From the NCBI RefSeq assembly GCF_003014755.1, contig NZ_PYAW01000002.1, positions 434,001 through 498,000 on the forward strand: a DNA stretch of 64,000 nt. The letters run 5' to 3'. Below are positions 46,533-54,538 of the stretch, piece after piece. This stretch comes from Chitinophaga niastensis (GTDB lineage Bacteria; Bacteroidota; Bacteroidia; Chitinophagales; Chitinophagaceae). The notes under the pieces are model-generated. The model searched no databases, was not told where the DNA came from, and saw only the letters and a program-made list of their open reading frames with translations. The position numbers and the translations under genes are program-made. The stretch's first letter is position 1. Every line of letters begins with the position of its first letter.

Positions 46533-47177
46533 TCATTTTTGCTGGTTAAATGATAGGTAGTCGCTCATGAAAACAGCTTCTTCTTTACGTGGGGTGGTAT
46601 TGATATTATTTCTTTCTGAAAAACGGGGCAGCATAATGCGGGTCATGATCAGCCGTACGTCGTTGTTAGCAGTATCTATCTCATTTTCTTTAGCTACCAG
46701 TGAGCCATAGTTGCTGAGGGTAACAAATGCAGCACTGCCTTGTATATACTTTTTAATACTCAGTTCGCCGGTGCTGTCCAGGCCTGTTTTATTTTTTAGT
46801 TTATGTTGATAGGTCAGGTTTTCGTGCAGTTCTGAAGACATATCTGATATGCCGCTTACATTGCCGGAGATCACATAATCAAGTATTTCTTCATGCCAGT
46901 TGAAAGGTGCTTTTTTTTGTTTTTGTGTAGTGATATTTTCCAGCACTTCTACAACTTTTACCTGTTTTGTTTGCTTATTTCTGAACTCATAATAGAGTCT
47001 TTCGTCAAAGTCGGGTGGGGGCGCAAAGAAGCCCCAGCGTTGGAATAACCAGAACTGAAACGTTTGACTTTGCGGATATAATTTCAGATAGATAAAATTA
47101 TCCGGCATGGTGAAAACAAACGTCATCGCAAAGTAGGCGATGAATGTCACAAAGATGACAGGACGCAAGTATTTCAT
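46533..47177 (-). CDS. Membrane-anchored protein, DUF5819-like partner of the HTTM protein
   Basis: The frame is open 23 codons further up, but ATG 47177 places a hydrophobic anchor right at the N-terminus (YLRPVIFVTFIAYFAMTFVF), so a 214-residue product is preferred. The motif QSQTFQFWLFQRWGFFAPPPDFDERLYYEFRN (in parts) is the pattern of proteins found beside HTTM genes (DUF5819-like). The rest is predicted to be extracytoplasmic. The tight spacing with the HTTM gene points to a two-component membrane complex of unknown function. Confidence 0.7.
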   Translation of the reverse strand: MKYLRPVIFVTFIAYFAMTFVFTMPDNFIYLKLYPQSQTFQFWLFQRWGFFAPPPDFDERLYYEFRNKQTKQVKVVEVLENITTQKQKKAPFNWHEEILDYVISGNVSGISDMSSELHENLTYQHKLKNKTGLDSTGELSIKKYIQGSAAFVTLSNYGSLVAKENEIDTANNDVRLIMTRIMLPRFSERNNINTTPRKEEAVFMSDYLSFNQQK

Positions 47178-47387
47178 ATTAAAAACTTTTGGGGTTATCA
47201 GGTGATGGTTATCGGGATGGTTGCCATCACGGTAGTGAGCTATCAACTTCCGGTCATCATGTCAGGCAGTATGACTATCAGATCATCCCCTTGTGCAGCA
47301 ACTATCCGATAGTCCTGCCCAATGGAATGGGTATCTGGTCATCTTGTTACGTAGATCGACTGAAAGCTGATAGCTGTCACTTTGTAC

Positions 47388-47744
47388 TTAATCGAGTCTG
47401 CTCATTTTACTATCAATTTGCTGTTGAGCATCCAGGAGTCCGGGACCGCTAATAGGAACAGGAGTATAGATGATGTCAGCTGTTGGATAATCCAGTATCG
47501 CAGTGCGTAATGCGGTAAACCGGATGATGTAAATAGTAGGCCGCACAATAAGTGTGGTAGGATATGGTGTAAGAGCGTTTGCTGCATCGGTGCCTGGTAT
47601 AGCAGCCTGCAGCATGTTGGCATGGATAACTTTTCCTTTGCCTAATAATCCCGTTTTACTGGAATGTGTGAAACTTGAGAGTGTAACAACAGTTACGGCT
47701 AAACATACCACGATGGCTGTTTTAGCATTGAAGATGCTTTTCAT
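47388..47744 (-). CDS. Small exported protein of unknown function
   Basis: This 118-residue protein has an N-terminal signal (hydrophobic about 9-25, AIVVCLAVTVVTLSSF). The rest is short and beta-rich (TTLIVRPTIYIIRFTALRTAIL) and has no recognised domain. It lies 210 bases upstream of the DUF5819-like gene on the same strand and may be read with it. Coding potential is supported by the clean signal peptide and normal composition; no function can be given. Confidence 0.55.
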   Translation of the reverse strand: MKSIFNAKTAIVVCLAVTVVTLSSFTHSSKTGLLGKGKVIHANMLQAAIPGTDAANALTPYPTTLIVRPTIYIIRFTALRTAILDYPTADIIYTPVPISGPGLLDAQQQIDSKMSRLD

Positions 47745-48089
47745 GATTTACAATTTTTGAGGTTTATTAAATAAAAAAATCAACAATGGTATAATTGCTT
47801 GTGATGCAATCTTTGGTAATAGTATTTGTTTTGGGTAAATGTATAATGCTCCGGTTTGCTACGGGAACTGATGGGGGCAAACCGTTACCGGCTCTGACAA
47901 GTGGCTTGTATTATATTTTCAGGGTTAAGAAAAATTATTTTGATGAGAACAAAGTTGCAGATTAAATTTTTCTCCGCCTATAGCGTGGGTGTTTAATTTA
48001 TTCCTAATTTTAGGGTACTGAATTGTTTGTAATTTTTCAACGTTGATTGTTTGTGGAACCAAAGTTGACCTCAAAAAAAGTTGAACCCC
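47745..48089. other. Intergenic region between divergent genes (small exported protein and XRE regulator)
   Basis: About 345 bases, AT-rich, holding both promoters. Just before the XRE gene are two direct copies of AAAGTTGA (48061-48068 and 48077-48084, 16 bases apart) and a related CAACGTTGATTG (48038-48049). These could be sites for autoregulation by the XRE protein. No RNA gene is evident. Confidence 0.4.
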
Positions 48090-48428
48090 ATGATAGCAGA
48101 TATTATCAGAAAGCTGCGTATGGAACGTAATCTCACGCAGGAGTACATTGCGCATGAACTGGACATTTCGCAGAATGCCTATTGCAAAATTGAAAACGGA
48201 CAGGTAAACATAACGGTTGACCGGCTGGAAAAAATTGCCGCAATTCTTGAAACGCCGTTGGCAGTGCTGTTTCAGGATGTTGATCCGCCGGTTACGGAAA
48301 CCGTTGTATGGCAGGAAATGAAAAACGTAATTATTTTATTGCAGGATGAACTGCATGCCAAACAAAAAATTGTGGATGGCCTGATGGATGTTATCCATGA
48401 GCTGCATACCCGGAATTTGCATAGCTGA
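48090..48428 (+). CDS. XRE-family helix-turn-helix regulator
   Basis: This 112-residue protein from ATG 48090 (a TTG at 48081 would add three residues) has an HTH_3 domain at about 5-60. It reads IIRKLRMERNLTQEYIAHELDISQNAYCKIENGQVNITVDRLEKIAAIL. A C-terminal coiled-coil helix (about 75-108, EMKNVIILLQDELHAKQKIVDGLMDVI) probably dimerises it. Such proteins repress genes nearby. It converges on the SRAP gene of the SOS-type cassette, 17 bases apart, but there is no proof that it controls that cassette. Confidence 0.88.
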   Translation: MIADIIRKLRMERNLTQEYIAHELDISQNAYCKIENGQVNITVDRLEKIAAILETPLAVLFQDVDPPVTETVVWQEMKNVIILLQDELHAKQKIVDGLMDVIHELHTRNLHS

Positions 48429-48445
48429 CGCTTTAAAACAAATAG

Positions 48446-49198
48446 CTATACTGTCAGTGCGGGCAGGCCTTCATATTGTACCTGCGCAATCACAGCTGCA
48501 TCATCCGGCTTTACTTTGCGAACAGAGTTAACAGGCCAGTAATCCAGTTGAGCGGCAGGTAATTCGTATTGCAACAACTCGCGTATATCCGTATCCGTTA
48601 GTTGTTCATTTAGCCATGCTGTTGCCAGTTCGTTAGTAAGTATCATAGGCATTCTGCCGGCATTGTCGCCGCCATTATGGATCTGCGCCATCAGCGGATT
48701 AGCGCTGCGCGTAAGCAGGGCGAAAGTAGGGATACGTTCAGGTTTATCTGCGTCCCAGGAATTGGACAGCGCCCATAATCCCGCAATAAAAAAGATGTCC
48801 TGTTCTTTGGCTTTTATATAGTAAGCTACTTTATTTTTCCATCCCGGAATTTGCCGGTATTCAAAAAAACCGGTGGCCGGAATCAGGCAGCGTTGGTGCC
48901 GGATAGCATTCCACAGTGTACCATTTTCCAGTACTTTCTCACTGCGGGCATTTAAAAACAGCTGTCGTTGCTTTTTTACTTTTTCCGCTGTATTCAACAT
49001 CTTCGGAATAGGGCCCCAGGTGTACTTCTCCAGCTGCAGCCCATTGTTGTTAACAATCACCGGCCATTGCGGATAAGACATACCTATTTTATGATAAGTA
49101 CTATCAAAATGGATGTCCAGGTTACCGGCAGATCTGAGTTGCGGCAGGTATTTAAAAATGCTCTCTATGCTGGTGGTAAAGGCGATATCGTAACACAT
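48446..49198 (-). CDS. SOS-response-associated peptidase (SRAP/YedK/HMCES family)
   Basis: This 250-residue protein starts MCYD, exposing Cys2, the residue that bonds to abasic sites. The other active-site residues of the family are visible: Asn83 in FLNARSEK, Glu113 in GFFEY, and His174 in AQIHNGGDNAGRMP. SRAP proteins form a DNA-protein crosslink with abasic sites in single-stranded DNA and shield them from breakage. The gene is the last of a three-gene minus-strand cassette behind the UmuD-like gene, fitting co-induction with the damage response. Length is normal for the family. Confidence 0.93.
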   Translation of the reverse strand: MCYDIAFTTSIESIFKYLPQLRSAGNLDIHFDSTYHKIGMSYPQWPVIVNNNGLQLEKYTWGPIPKMLNTAEKVKKQRQLFLNARSEKVLENGTLWNAIRHQRCLIPATGFFEYRQIPGWKNKVAYYIKAKEQDIFFIAGLWALSNSWDADKPERIPTFALLTRSANPLMAQIHNGGDNAGRMPMILTNELATAWLNEQLTDTDIRELLQYELPAAQLDYWPVNSVRKVKPDDAAVIAQVQYEGLPALTV

Positions 49199-49204
49199 AA
49201 TTTG

Positions 49205-49714
49205 TTAATCATATTCTATATCTGATAAAGGTACTTTTATTTCTTCATGCCCGTATTTCAATGTAAAATACAGTTCGCCGTAGTGCAAAAATAGTTCAGC
49301 AGTTACTTCTTCTGAACGATCCGGTTTCCATTTGGTCTTTAGAGAAATATACCTCCTCATCGCCGGATCCATATACAAGGGTGGGTCCCATTCTTCCTGC
49401 TGCAATAATGCTGCATATACTTTATAGCCTGAAAGCTGTGCTGCTGCTACATAAAGTTTGGCTATTTCTTCTGTGTGCTGCGCCTGATAAATATATTTCC
49501 TGTGATCAAACCGGATATGCTGAAAATGCTGATTGGCTTCTCCGATATCTTTATAGGGGGTAATCAGGAATATTTCTTTTATATGCGTATCTGTATGATC
49601 TCTTCCCGCCGGATAACTCTGACGAACAAATAATGTAAAGCCATTCTCCAGCAACGCGTTTACCAGCGCGGCGGATAATAATGCCAAAGGATTGTGCATA
49701 ACTGTCTGTTTCAC
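49205..49714 (-). CDS. Unknown protein in the UmuD/SRAP cassette
   Basis: This 169-residue protein has no signal peptide. The GTG at 49714 overlaps the UmuD stop by one base (TAGTG), which suggests coupling; an ATG at 49699 is the alternative start. The sequence (NPLALLSAALVNALLENGFTLFVRQSY, EIFLITPYKDIGEANQHFQHIRF, KWKPDRSEEVTAELFLHYGELYFTLKYG) looks like a mixed alpha/beta globular protein. I do not recognise the family. It takes the place where UmuC stands in classic operons but is far too small and lacks polymerase motifs. It ends 6 bases before the SRAP gene. Confidence 0.7.
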   Translation of the reverse strand: MKQTVMHNPLALLSAALVNALLENGFTLFVRQSYPAGRDHTDTHIKEIFLITPYKDIGEANQHFQHIRFDHRKYIYQAQHTEEIAKLYVAAAQLSGYKVYAALLQQEEWDPPLYMDPAMRRYISLKTKWKPDRSEEVTAELFLHYGELYFTLKYGHEEIKVPLSDIEYD

Positions 49715-50133
49715 TATTTACGCATGTCCACAATCACTGCCGTTACTACACCCCATACCTGGAAGTCTGCATCTTCTGCTATTACTATCGGTTTATAAAA
49801 GGCATTTTCCGGGTGTAATACCCAGTTACGCCCGGCTTTTACCAACCGCTTTACGGTATAGTCGCCATTTAGCGCGGCTACTATTATATCGCCCGTAGAA
49901 GGCCGGATAGAGCGGTCCACCACCGCCATACAGCCATCCGGTATATTGGCTTCAATCATACTGTCACCTTTTACCTTAACAACAAAGGTGGTGGCGGGAT
50001 TAGGCTGCAGGATCCGGGAGAGATCAATTTCTTCTTCCTCGTAATCCAATGCAGGTGAGGGAAACCCTGCGGGGATGGTGGTGTTAAAGAATGGCAGGGC
50101 TATGTTCATCTCACTTAACTTCAATGCTTCCAT
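49714..50133 (-). CDS. umuD: UmuD-like S24 self-cleaving protease subunit
   Basis: This 139-residue protein has the self-cleavage site AG-FPSPA (Ala22-Gly23) and the catalytic pair Ser58 (KGDSM) and Lys95 (TVKRL). Both are as in UmuD, and the length is the same as classic UmuD; there is no DNA-binding domain, so it is not LexA. In enterobacteria the cleaved form joins UmuC to make DNA polymerase V. No UmuC gene follows here; instead come an unknown protein and SRAP. A 15-bp inverted repeat 21 bases upstream probably controls expression. Confidence 0.9.
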   Translation of the reverse strand: MEALKLSEMNIALPFFNTTIPAGFPSPALDYEEEEIDLSRILQPNPATTFVVKVKGDSMIEANIPDGCMAVVDRSIRPSTGDIIVAALNGDYTVKRLVKAGRNWVLHPENAFYKPIVIAEDADFQVWGVVTAVIVDMRK

Positions 50134-50154
50134 ACAACTATCGCTTTAGTGAAT

Positions 50155-50192
50155 ACTAATAATATTAGCAAAATAAAGCTAAAATTATTAGT
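50155..50192 (-). promoter_or_regulatory. Inverted repeat upstream of the umuD cassette (candidate damage-response operator)
   Basis: Two 15-base arms with one mismatch: ACTAATAATATTAGC (50155-50169) and the complement of ACTAATAATTTTAGC (50178-50192), separated by 8 bases. A TATTTTG sequence, close to the -7 box TAnnTTTG, lies between the arms on the minus strand. The site is 21 bases before the umuD start, so a bound dimer would cover the promoter. Confidence 0.6.
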
Positions 50193-50710
50193 TAAAAAAA
50201 TAGATTAACAGATCATTTACAAAAGATAAAATCCGCCGGGAATGCGGGCTTTAGCTAAATAGCAGCAGATCAGTGAGATGCAGGATTTTACTGCTAAAAC
50301 AGGCGCAGGAAGGTTTTTTTCAGATGAGATAAGTATGCAGTTTACTGCGGTGGATTTGCAAGTGGCGTGGTTTGTATATTTCAACGGATATAGGCGCGTT
50401 TATTTGTCGGAGGAAAAAGCACAATAGATAGCACTAATAGAAATAATTGTATACTTTAATGAGCAGTTTTTTTAATCGGTTTTTAATCCCGTTTGATATG
50501 GCAAAAGGTAGTCTTTATCTTCGCAAAGCGTTTAAAGAAATGCAAAAAGAAACTTCCCCCCAAAGCCCGCGTGGAATACATTGTTAACCCAATGTTATTC
50601 CTTATTTATTCACATTTACTTTGCATTCCCTGTTTTCTTCCTCCTGACATTTGCCGGGTATTATATACTTGTGAAAATAATTGTACACCTCAGTTAACAC
50701 CCAAAATCTT
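50193..50710. other. Intergenic region between the umuD cassette and the small PEGA-like gene
   Basis: About 520 bases without a convincing gene. Short open stretches begin near 50493, but none has a signal peptide, domain or good context. The palindrome-containing string TTAGCTAAAT occurs at 50251 and again at 51061. No terminator or RNA gene is evident. Confidence 0.45.
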
Positions 50711-51037
50711 ATGAGCAAGCAAATCAATGCGCTGATATTCTTATGCGTGGCATGTTTTACCTTTTTCTATCCTCACGGAACTTTTGCTAAGGTGCGATCA
50801 AAAAAGATCGCTATCAATACTGAAAATGATGCGGGAATATTTGTAAACGGTAAACTGGTCAACCATACCTCCATGGAAATAAAGGTGCCCGCTTACGCAC
50901 AGGTAAATATCCGCGTTGAAAAAGCGGGCTTCATTACACAGGAAAGAAACTATATCAATGATGGCACCCACGCTTTACCAGCCACAGATTATATCAAACT
51001 GGAAAAAGAGGATGCCTGTGAAAACTTCATCGCTTAA
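50711..51037 (+). CDS. Small exported PEGA-like protein
   Basis: This 108-residue protein starts at ATG 50711 (ten further codons are open upstream). It has a signal peptide (INALIFLCVACFTFFYPHG, cleavage near TFA, residue 26). The mature part resembles one PEGA-type repeat: NDAGIFVNGKLVNHTSMEIKV, then QVNIRVEKAGFITQERNYIND. PEGA-like modules occur in surface and envelope proteins. The gene stands alone, about 260 bases upstream of hisG, and is not related to histidine synthesis by its sequence. Function unknown. Confidence 0.7.
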   Translation: MSKQINALIFLCVACFTFFYPHGTFAKVRSKKIAINTENDAGIFVNGKLVNHTSMEIKVPAYAQVNIRVEKAGFITQERNYINDGTHALPATDYIKLEKEDACENFIA

Positions 51038-51115
51038 AGTCGCTTCCACTGCAAAGCAGATTAGCTAAATAAGCATTGCTTAATATTTTAATAATATCTC
51101 TTCTCAAAAAAAACC

Positions 51116-51145
51116 TTTGATTTATCATTTTACTTATTATTTTTG
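51116..51145 (+). promoter_or_regulatory. Promoter of the his operon
   Basis: A -33 box TTTG (51116-51119) and an exact -7 box TATTTTTG (51138-51145, form TAnnTTTG) are separated by 18 bases, the Bacteroidota housekeeping pattern. Transcription should start near 51152, a few bases before the leader-peptide ATG at 51157. Confidence 0.75.
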
Positions 51146-51156
51146 CACTCGACATT

Positions 51157-51210
51157 ATGATTACAAACATACATATCCATCATCACCATCATTTCTTACC
51201 ACACCGGTAG
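51157..51210 (+). CDS. hisL: Histidine leader peptide (hisL-type)
   Basis: The 17-codon frame reads MITNIHIHHHHHFLPHR and stops with TAG at 51208-51210. Seven of 17 codons are His (residues 6, 8-12, 16), five in a row, which cannot be explained by chance just before hisG. A ribosome short of charged tRNA-His will stall on these codons. The position between the promoter and a terminator hairpin makes it the sensor of a transcription attenuator. The symbol is by analogy to enterobacterial hisL; sequences are not related otherwise. Confidence 0.92.
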   Translation: MITNIHIHHHHHFLPHR

Positions 51211-51290
51211 GCTGGGATGATTATGTGTATATTACCATATTAGATCATCATCAGGGGCTTACCGGAACGGTAAGCCCCTTTTTTATTTTT
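51204..51290 (+). terminator. his operon attenuator: terminator with competing antiterminator
   Basis: The terminator has an 11-bp perfect stem, GGGGCTTACCG (51254-51264) and CGGTAAGCCCC (51268-51278), loop GAA, and a T-run ending at 51290. CCGGTAGGC (51204-51212), over the leader stop codon, can pair with GCTTACCGG (51257-51265) with one G-U pair, which would break the terminator. A ribosome stalled on the His codons leaves that strand free; one that reaches the stop covers it. Confidence 0.88.
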
Positions 51291-51297
51291 ACCCAGG

Positions 51298-52152
51298 ATG
51301 AAACTGAAAATCGCAATCCAGAAATCTGGCCGCCTGCACGATGATTCCATCAAATTACTGAAGGAATGCGGCATCGACATCAATAACGGTGTCAACAAGC
51401 TGAAAACAGAAGCCACCAACTTCCCGCTGGAAGTGTTTTTCCTGCGCGATGATGATATTCCGCAGTATATCGAAGACGGCGTAGCCGACATCGGTATCGT
51501 AGGGGAAAATGTGGTGTTGGAAAAGCAAAAACAGGTGAATATCGTACAGAAGCTGGGCTTCGGCAAATGCCGTTTGTCTATGGCTGTGGAGAAGTCTGTG
51601 GACTACACCTCTGTAAAGGACCTGCACAACAAAAGAATTGCTACCAGCTATCCGGTGATAGTGGAGGAATTCCTGCAACGCAACGGCATTAAAGCAGAGA
51701 TCCATGAAATCAGTGGCTCCGTGGAAATAGCGCCTGGTATTGGCCTGGCAGATGCTATCTGCGATCTGGTGAGCAGCGGTTCTACCCTGTTTATGAATGG
51801 TCTGAAGGAAGTGGAAACGGTGCTTAAGTCGGAAGCGGTACTGGCGGCCTGCCACAACCTGAAACCGGAACAACAGATACTGCTGGATAAGCTCCTGTTC
51901 CGCATTCAGGCAGTAAAAAAGGCAAAAAATAACAAGTATATCCTGCTGAACGCACCCAATGATAAGCTGAACGAAATTATTGGTCTGCTGCCGGGCATGA
52001 AAAGCCCTACGGTACTGCCTTTGGCAGAAGCCGGCTGGAGCTCTGTTCACTCTGTATTAAATGAAAATGATTTCTGGGATATTATTGAAAGCCTGAAAGC
52101 CGCTGGTGCACAGGGAATTCTGGTAGTGCCCATCGAAAAAATGGTGATCTAA
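51298..52152 (+). CDS. hisG: ATP phosphoribosyltransferase, long form
   Basis: HisG catalyses the first step of histidine synthesis, joining ATP and PRPP to phosphoribosyl-ATP. The 284-residue length and the C-terminal regulatory part (about 210-284; APNDKLNEIIGLLPGMKSPTVLPLAEAGWSSVHSVL) show the long, self-sufficient form, which is feedback-inhibited by histidine and needs no HisZ. Conserved parts are KIAIQKSGRLHDDSIKLLKECG at the start and GLADAICDLVSSGSTLFMNGL at about 155-175. The start ATG follows the attenuator terminator by 7 bases, so this gene is directly controlled by it. First gene of hisGDCB. Confidence 0.97.
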   Translation: MKLKIAIQKSGRLHDDSIKLLKECGIDINNGVNKLKTEATNFPLEVFFLRDDDIPQYIEDGVADIGIVGENVVLEKQKQVNIVQKLGFGKCRLSMAVEKSVDYTSVKDLHNKRIATSYPVIVEEFLQRNGIKAEIHEISGSVEIAPGIGLADAICDLVSSGSTLFMNGLKEVETVLKSEAVLAACHNLKPEQQILLDKLLFRIQAVKKAKNNKYILLNAPNDKLNEIIGLLPGMKSPTVLPLAEAGWSSVHSVLNENDFWDIIESLKAAGAQGILVVPIEKMVI

Positions 52153-52166
52153 AAAACTGAGTAACG

Positions 52167-53444
52167 ATGCAAACGATCAGATTCCCCGATAAAACTACCT
52201 GGAACACGCTGCTGCAGCGGCCAGTAATGGATACGTCCACGCTGGAACAAAAGGTGAATAACATCTTACAGGATGTTCGCTGCAACGGCGACGAGGCTAT
52301 ACGAAAATATGCAGCTGAATTTGATAAGGTAATGCTGACTGATTTGCAGGTGCCGGCAGCTGCTTTTGCGGAAGCAGAAGCTACGCTGGAACCCGCACTG
52401 AAAGCGGCCATACAGCAGGCGGCAAAAAATATAGAAACTTTCCACCGCGCACAACAGGAAAAGGTACAGATGATAGAAACGATGCCCGGTGTACAATGCT
52501 GGCGCAAGCCGGTAGCCATACAAAAGGTAGGCTTATACATTCCCGGTGGATCTGCTCCATTGTTTTCTACTATCCTGATGCTCGGTATACCAGCCATGAT
52601 AGCGGGTTGTAAGGAGATAGTCCTGTGTACACCTTCTTTGCACCCGGCTATTCTTTACACGGCGCAACTGATCGGCATTGAAAAGGTCTTTACCATCGGT
52701 GGGGTACAAGCCATTGCGGCAATGGCTTTTGGCACGGAAACGGTGCCACAGGTATATAAGATCTTCGGCCCCGGCAATCAGTACGTTACCTGTGCCAAAC
52801 AGCTGGTAAATAAGAGTGGTGTGGCTATTGATATGCCCGCCGGTCCTTCTGAAGTGGCAGTGCTGGCGGACGATACCTGCGTTCCTGATTTTGTGGCGGC
52901 AGATCTGCTCTCACAGGCAGAACACGGCCCGGATAGCCAGGTGGTACTGGTAACTACCAGTGAAAAGGTGATCACAGACGTGGAAAATGCGCTGAACGCA
53001 CAGCTGGATAAGCTTCCCCGCAAGGGTATTGCCACTGCGGCACTGGAAAACAGTAAGATGATCCTGGTGAAAGATATGCAGACAGCCATTGATATGCTCA
53101 ATGCCTATGCACCGGAACACTTGATTCTGGCCTGTAAAGGAGCAGAAAACCTCGCGGATAAGGTAACAGATGCCGGATCTGTTTTTATGGGCAATTACAC
53201 CCCTGAAAGTGCCGGAGATTATGCATCAGGTACTAACCATACCCTGCCAACCAACGGTTACGCCCGGGCTTACAGCGGTGTGTCGCTCGACAGCTTTGTG
53301 AAAAAGATTACCTTTCAACAGATCACTCCACAAGGATTGCAAAATATCGGTGCTACCATAGAAGCCATGGCAGCGGCGGAGGGACTGGAAGCGCATAAAA
53401 ATGCGGTTACTGTCAGATTACAAGCTATCTCCGCTAATAAATAA
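52167..53444 (+). CDS. hisD: Histidinol dehydrogenase
   Basis: HisD carries out the last two steps, oxidising L-histidinol to L-histidine with two NAD+, using zinc. The 425-residue protein has the family segments GLYIPGGSAPLFSTILMLGIPA, KIFGPGNQYVTCAKQLV, IDMPAGPSEVAVLAD, the zinc-site region LLSQAEHGPDSQVVLV, and the late APEHLIL and YTPESAGDYASGTNHTLPTNGYARA. It follows hisG by 14 bases. The protein is full length; nothing unusual is seen. Confidence 0.97.
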   Translation: MQTIRFPDKTTWNTLLQRPVMDTSTLEQKVNNILQDVRCNGDEAIRKYAAEFDKVMLTDLQVPAAAFAEAEATLEPALKAAIQQAAKNIETFHRAQQEKVQMIETMPGVQCWRKPVAIQKVGLYIPGGSAPLFSTILMLGIPAMIAGCKEIVLCTPSLHPAILYTAQLIGIEKVFTIGGVQAIAAMAFGTETVPQVYKIFGPGNQYVTCAKQLVNKSGVAIDMPAGPSEVAVLADDTCVPDFVAADLLSQAEHGPDSQVVLVTTSEKVITDVENALNAQLDKLPRKGIATAALENSKMILVKDMQTAIDMLNAYAPEHLILACKGAENLADKVTDAGSVFMGNYTPESAGDYASGTNHTLPTNGYARAYSGVSLDSFVKKITFQQITPQGLQNIGATIEAMAAAEGLEAHKNAVTVRLQAISANK

Positions 53445-53464
53445 CTAAATAATAAAATATTAAG

Positions 53465-54538
53465 ATGTTTAATCTCGATACCCTCATCAGGGAAAACATA
53501 AAAAGACTGGTACCTTATTCTACCGCCAGAGATGAGTTCAAAGGGGAGGCCGCTATCTTCCTCGATGCCAATGAAAATAACTTCGGATCGCCACTACCGG
53601 TAAATTATAACCGTTACCCCGATCCGATGCAATGGAAACTCAAATATAAAATTGCCGATATTAAAGGCGTGCCACCACAAAATATTTTTGTGGGCCACGG
53701 CAGCGATGAAGCCATAGACGTGATTTACCGCTCTTTCGTAAACCCCGGTGCAGACAATGTGATCCTCTGCCCGCCTACCTATGGTATGTACGAAGTGAGT
53801 GCGCACATTAATGATGCGGTGATCCGCAAAGTGAGCCTCACAGAAGATTTTCAGCTGGATATCCCCGCACTGCAGCAGGCTATCGATGATAATACAAAAC
53901 TGATCTTCATCTGCTCTCCCAACAATCCCACTGGCAACTCTATTCACAGATCGGATATAGAATTGCTGCTGAATAATTTTAACGGGATTGTAGTGATTGA
54001 TGAAGCATATATCAATTTCTCCCGCCAGAAAACATTTATACAGGAACTGACAGAATACCCTAACCTGGTAGTGCTACAAACATTGTCAAAAGCATGGGGG
54101 CTGGCCGGACTCCGCATCGGGATGGCGTTTGCAAGCGAAGATATCATCCATACTTTTAATAAGGTGAAACCGCCTTATAACATCAGTCAGGCTACCAACG
54201 AACTGGCGCTGCAGGCATTGGAAAATGTAAGCCAGGTAAATGAATGGATCCGCGAAATTGTAATTGAGCGGGATCTGCTCTCCGCCGCCATGGTACAACT
54301 ACCGATGGTATTACACATTTACCCCAGCGATGCCAGTTTCATCCTCGTAAAAACCACTGATGCAAAAGGCATTTACCACTATCTGACGGAACAGGGTATT
54401 GTGGTGCGCGACCGCTCTAAAGTAGAGCTGTGCATGGGCTGCTTACGCATTACCGTAGGTACTCCCGCTGAAAACCTGCGCCTGCTGGAAGTATTGAAAT
54501 CTTTTAACCTGAAAACAGAAACACCCGTATCCGTATGA
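53465..54538 (+). CDS. hisC: Histidinol-phosphate aminotransferase
   Basis: HisC is a PLP enzyme converting imidazole-acetol phosphate to histidinol phosphate. The 357-residue protein has the class I/II aminotransferase marks: [39 protein letters not shown], the PLP-lysine motif [16 protein letters not shown], and the C-terminal [11 protein letters not shown]. It lies 20 bases after hisD, and its end overlaps the hisB start by 4 bases (ATGA). Confidence 0.96.
   Translation: MFNLDTLIRENIKRLVPYSTARDEFKGEAAIFLDANENNFGSPLPVNYNRYPDPMQWKLKYKIADIKGVPPQNIFVGHGSDEAIDVIYRSFVNPGADNVILCPPTYGMYEVSAHINDAVIRKVSLTEDFQLDIPALQQAIDDNTKLIFICSPNNPTGNSIHRSDIELLLNNFNGIVVIDEAYINFSRQKTFIQELTEYPNLVVLQTLSKAWGLAGLRIGMAFASEDIIHTFNKVKPPYNISQATNELALQALENVSQVNEWIREIVIERDLLSAAMVQLPMVLHIYPSDASFILVKTTDAKGIYHYLTEQGIVVRDRSKVELCMGCLRITVGTPAENLRLLEVLKSFNLKTETPVSV

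Noticed and set aside
50493..50714. Short plus-strand frame before the PEGA-like gene
   Set aside because: It overlaps the likely promoter of the next gene, shows a Lys/Cys/Pro-rich random-looking sequence, and has no supporting context.
50681..51037. Earlier start codon for the small PEGA-like protein at 50681
   Set aside because: The ten extra residues would precede and weaken the signal peptide; ATG 50711 gives a normal one.
51146..51297. T-box or other riboswitch in front of hisG
   Set aside because: No T-box sequence is present; the His-rich leader peptide with alternative hairpins explains the region fully.
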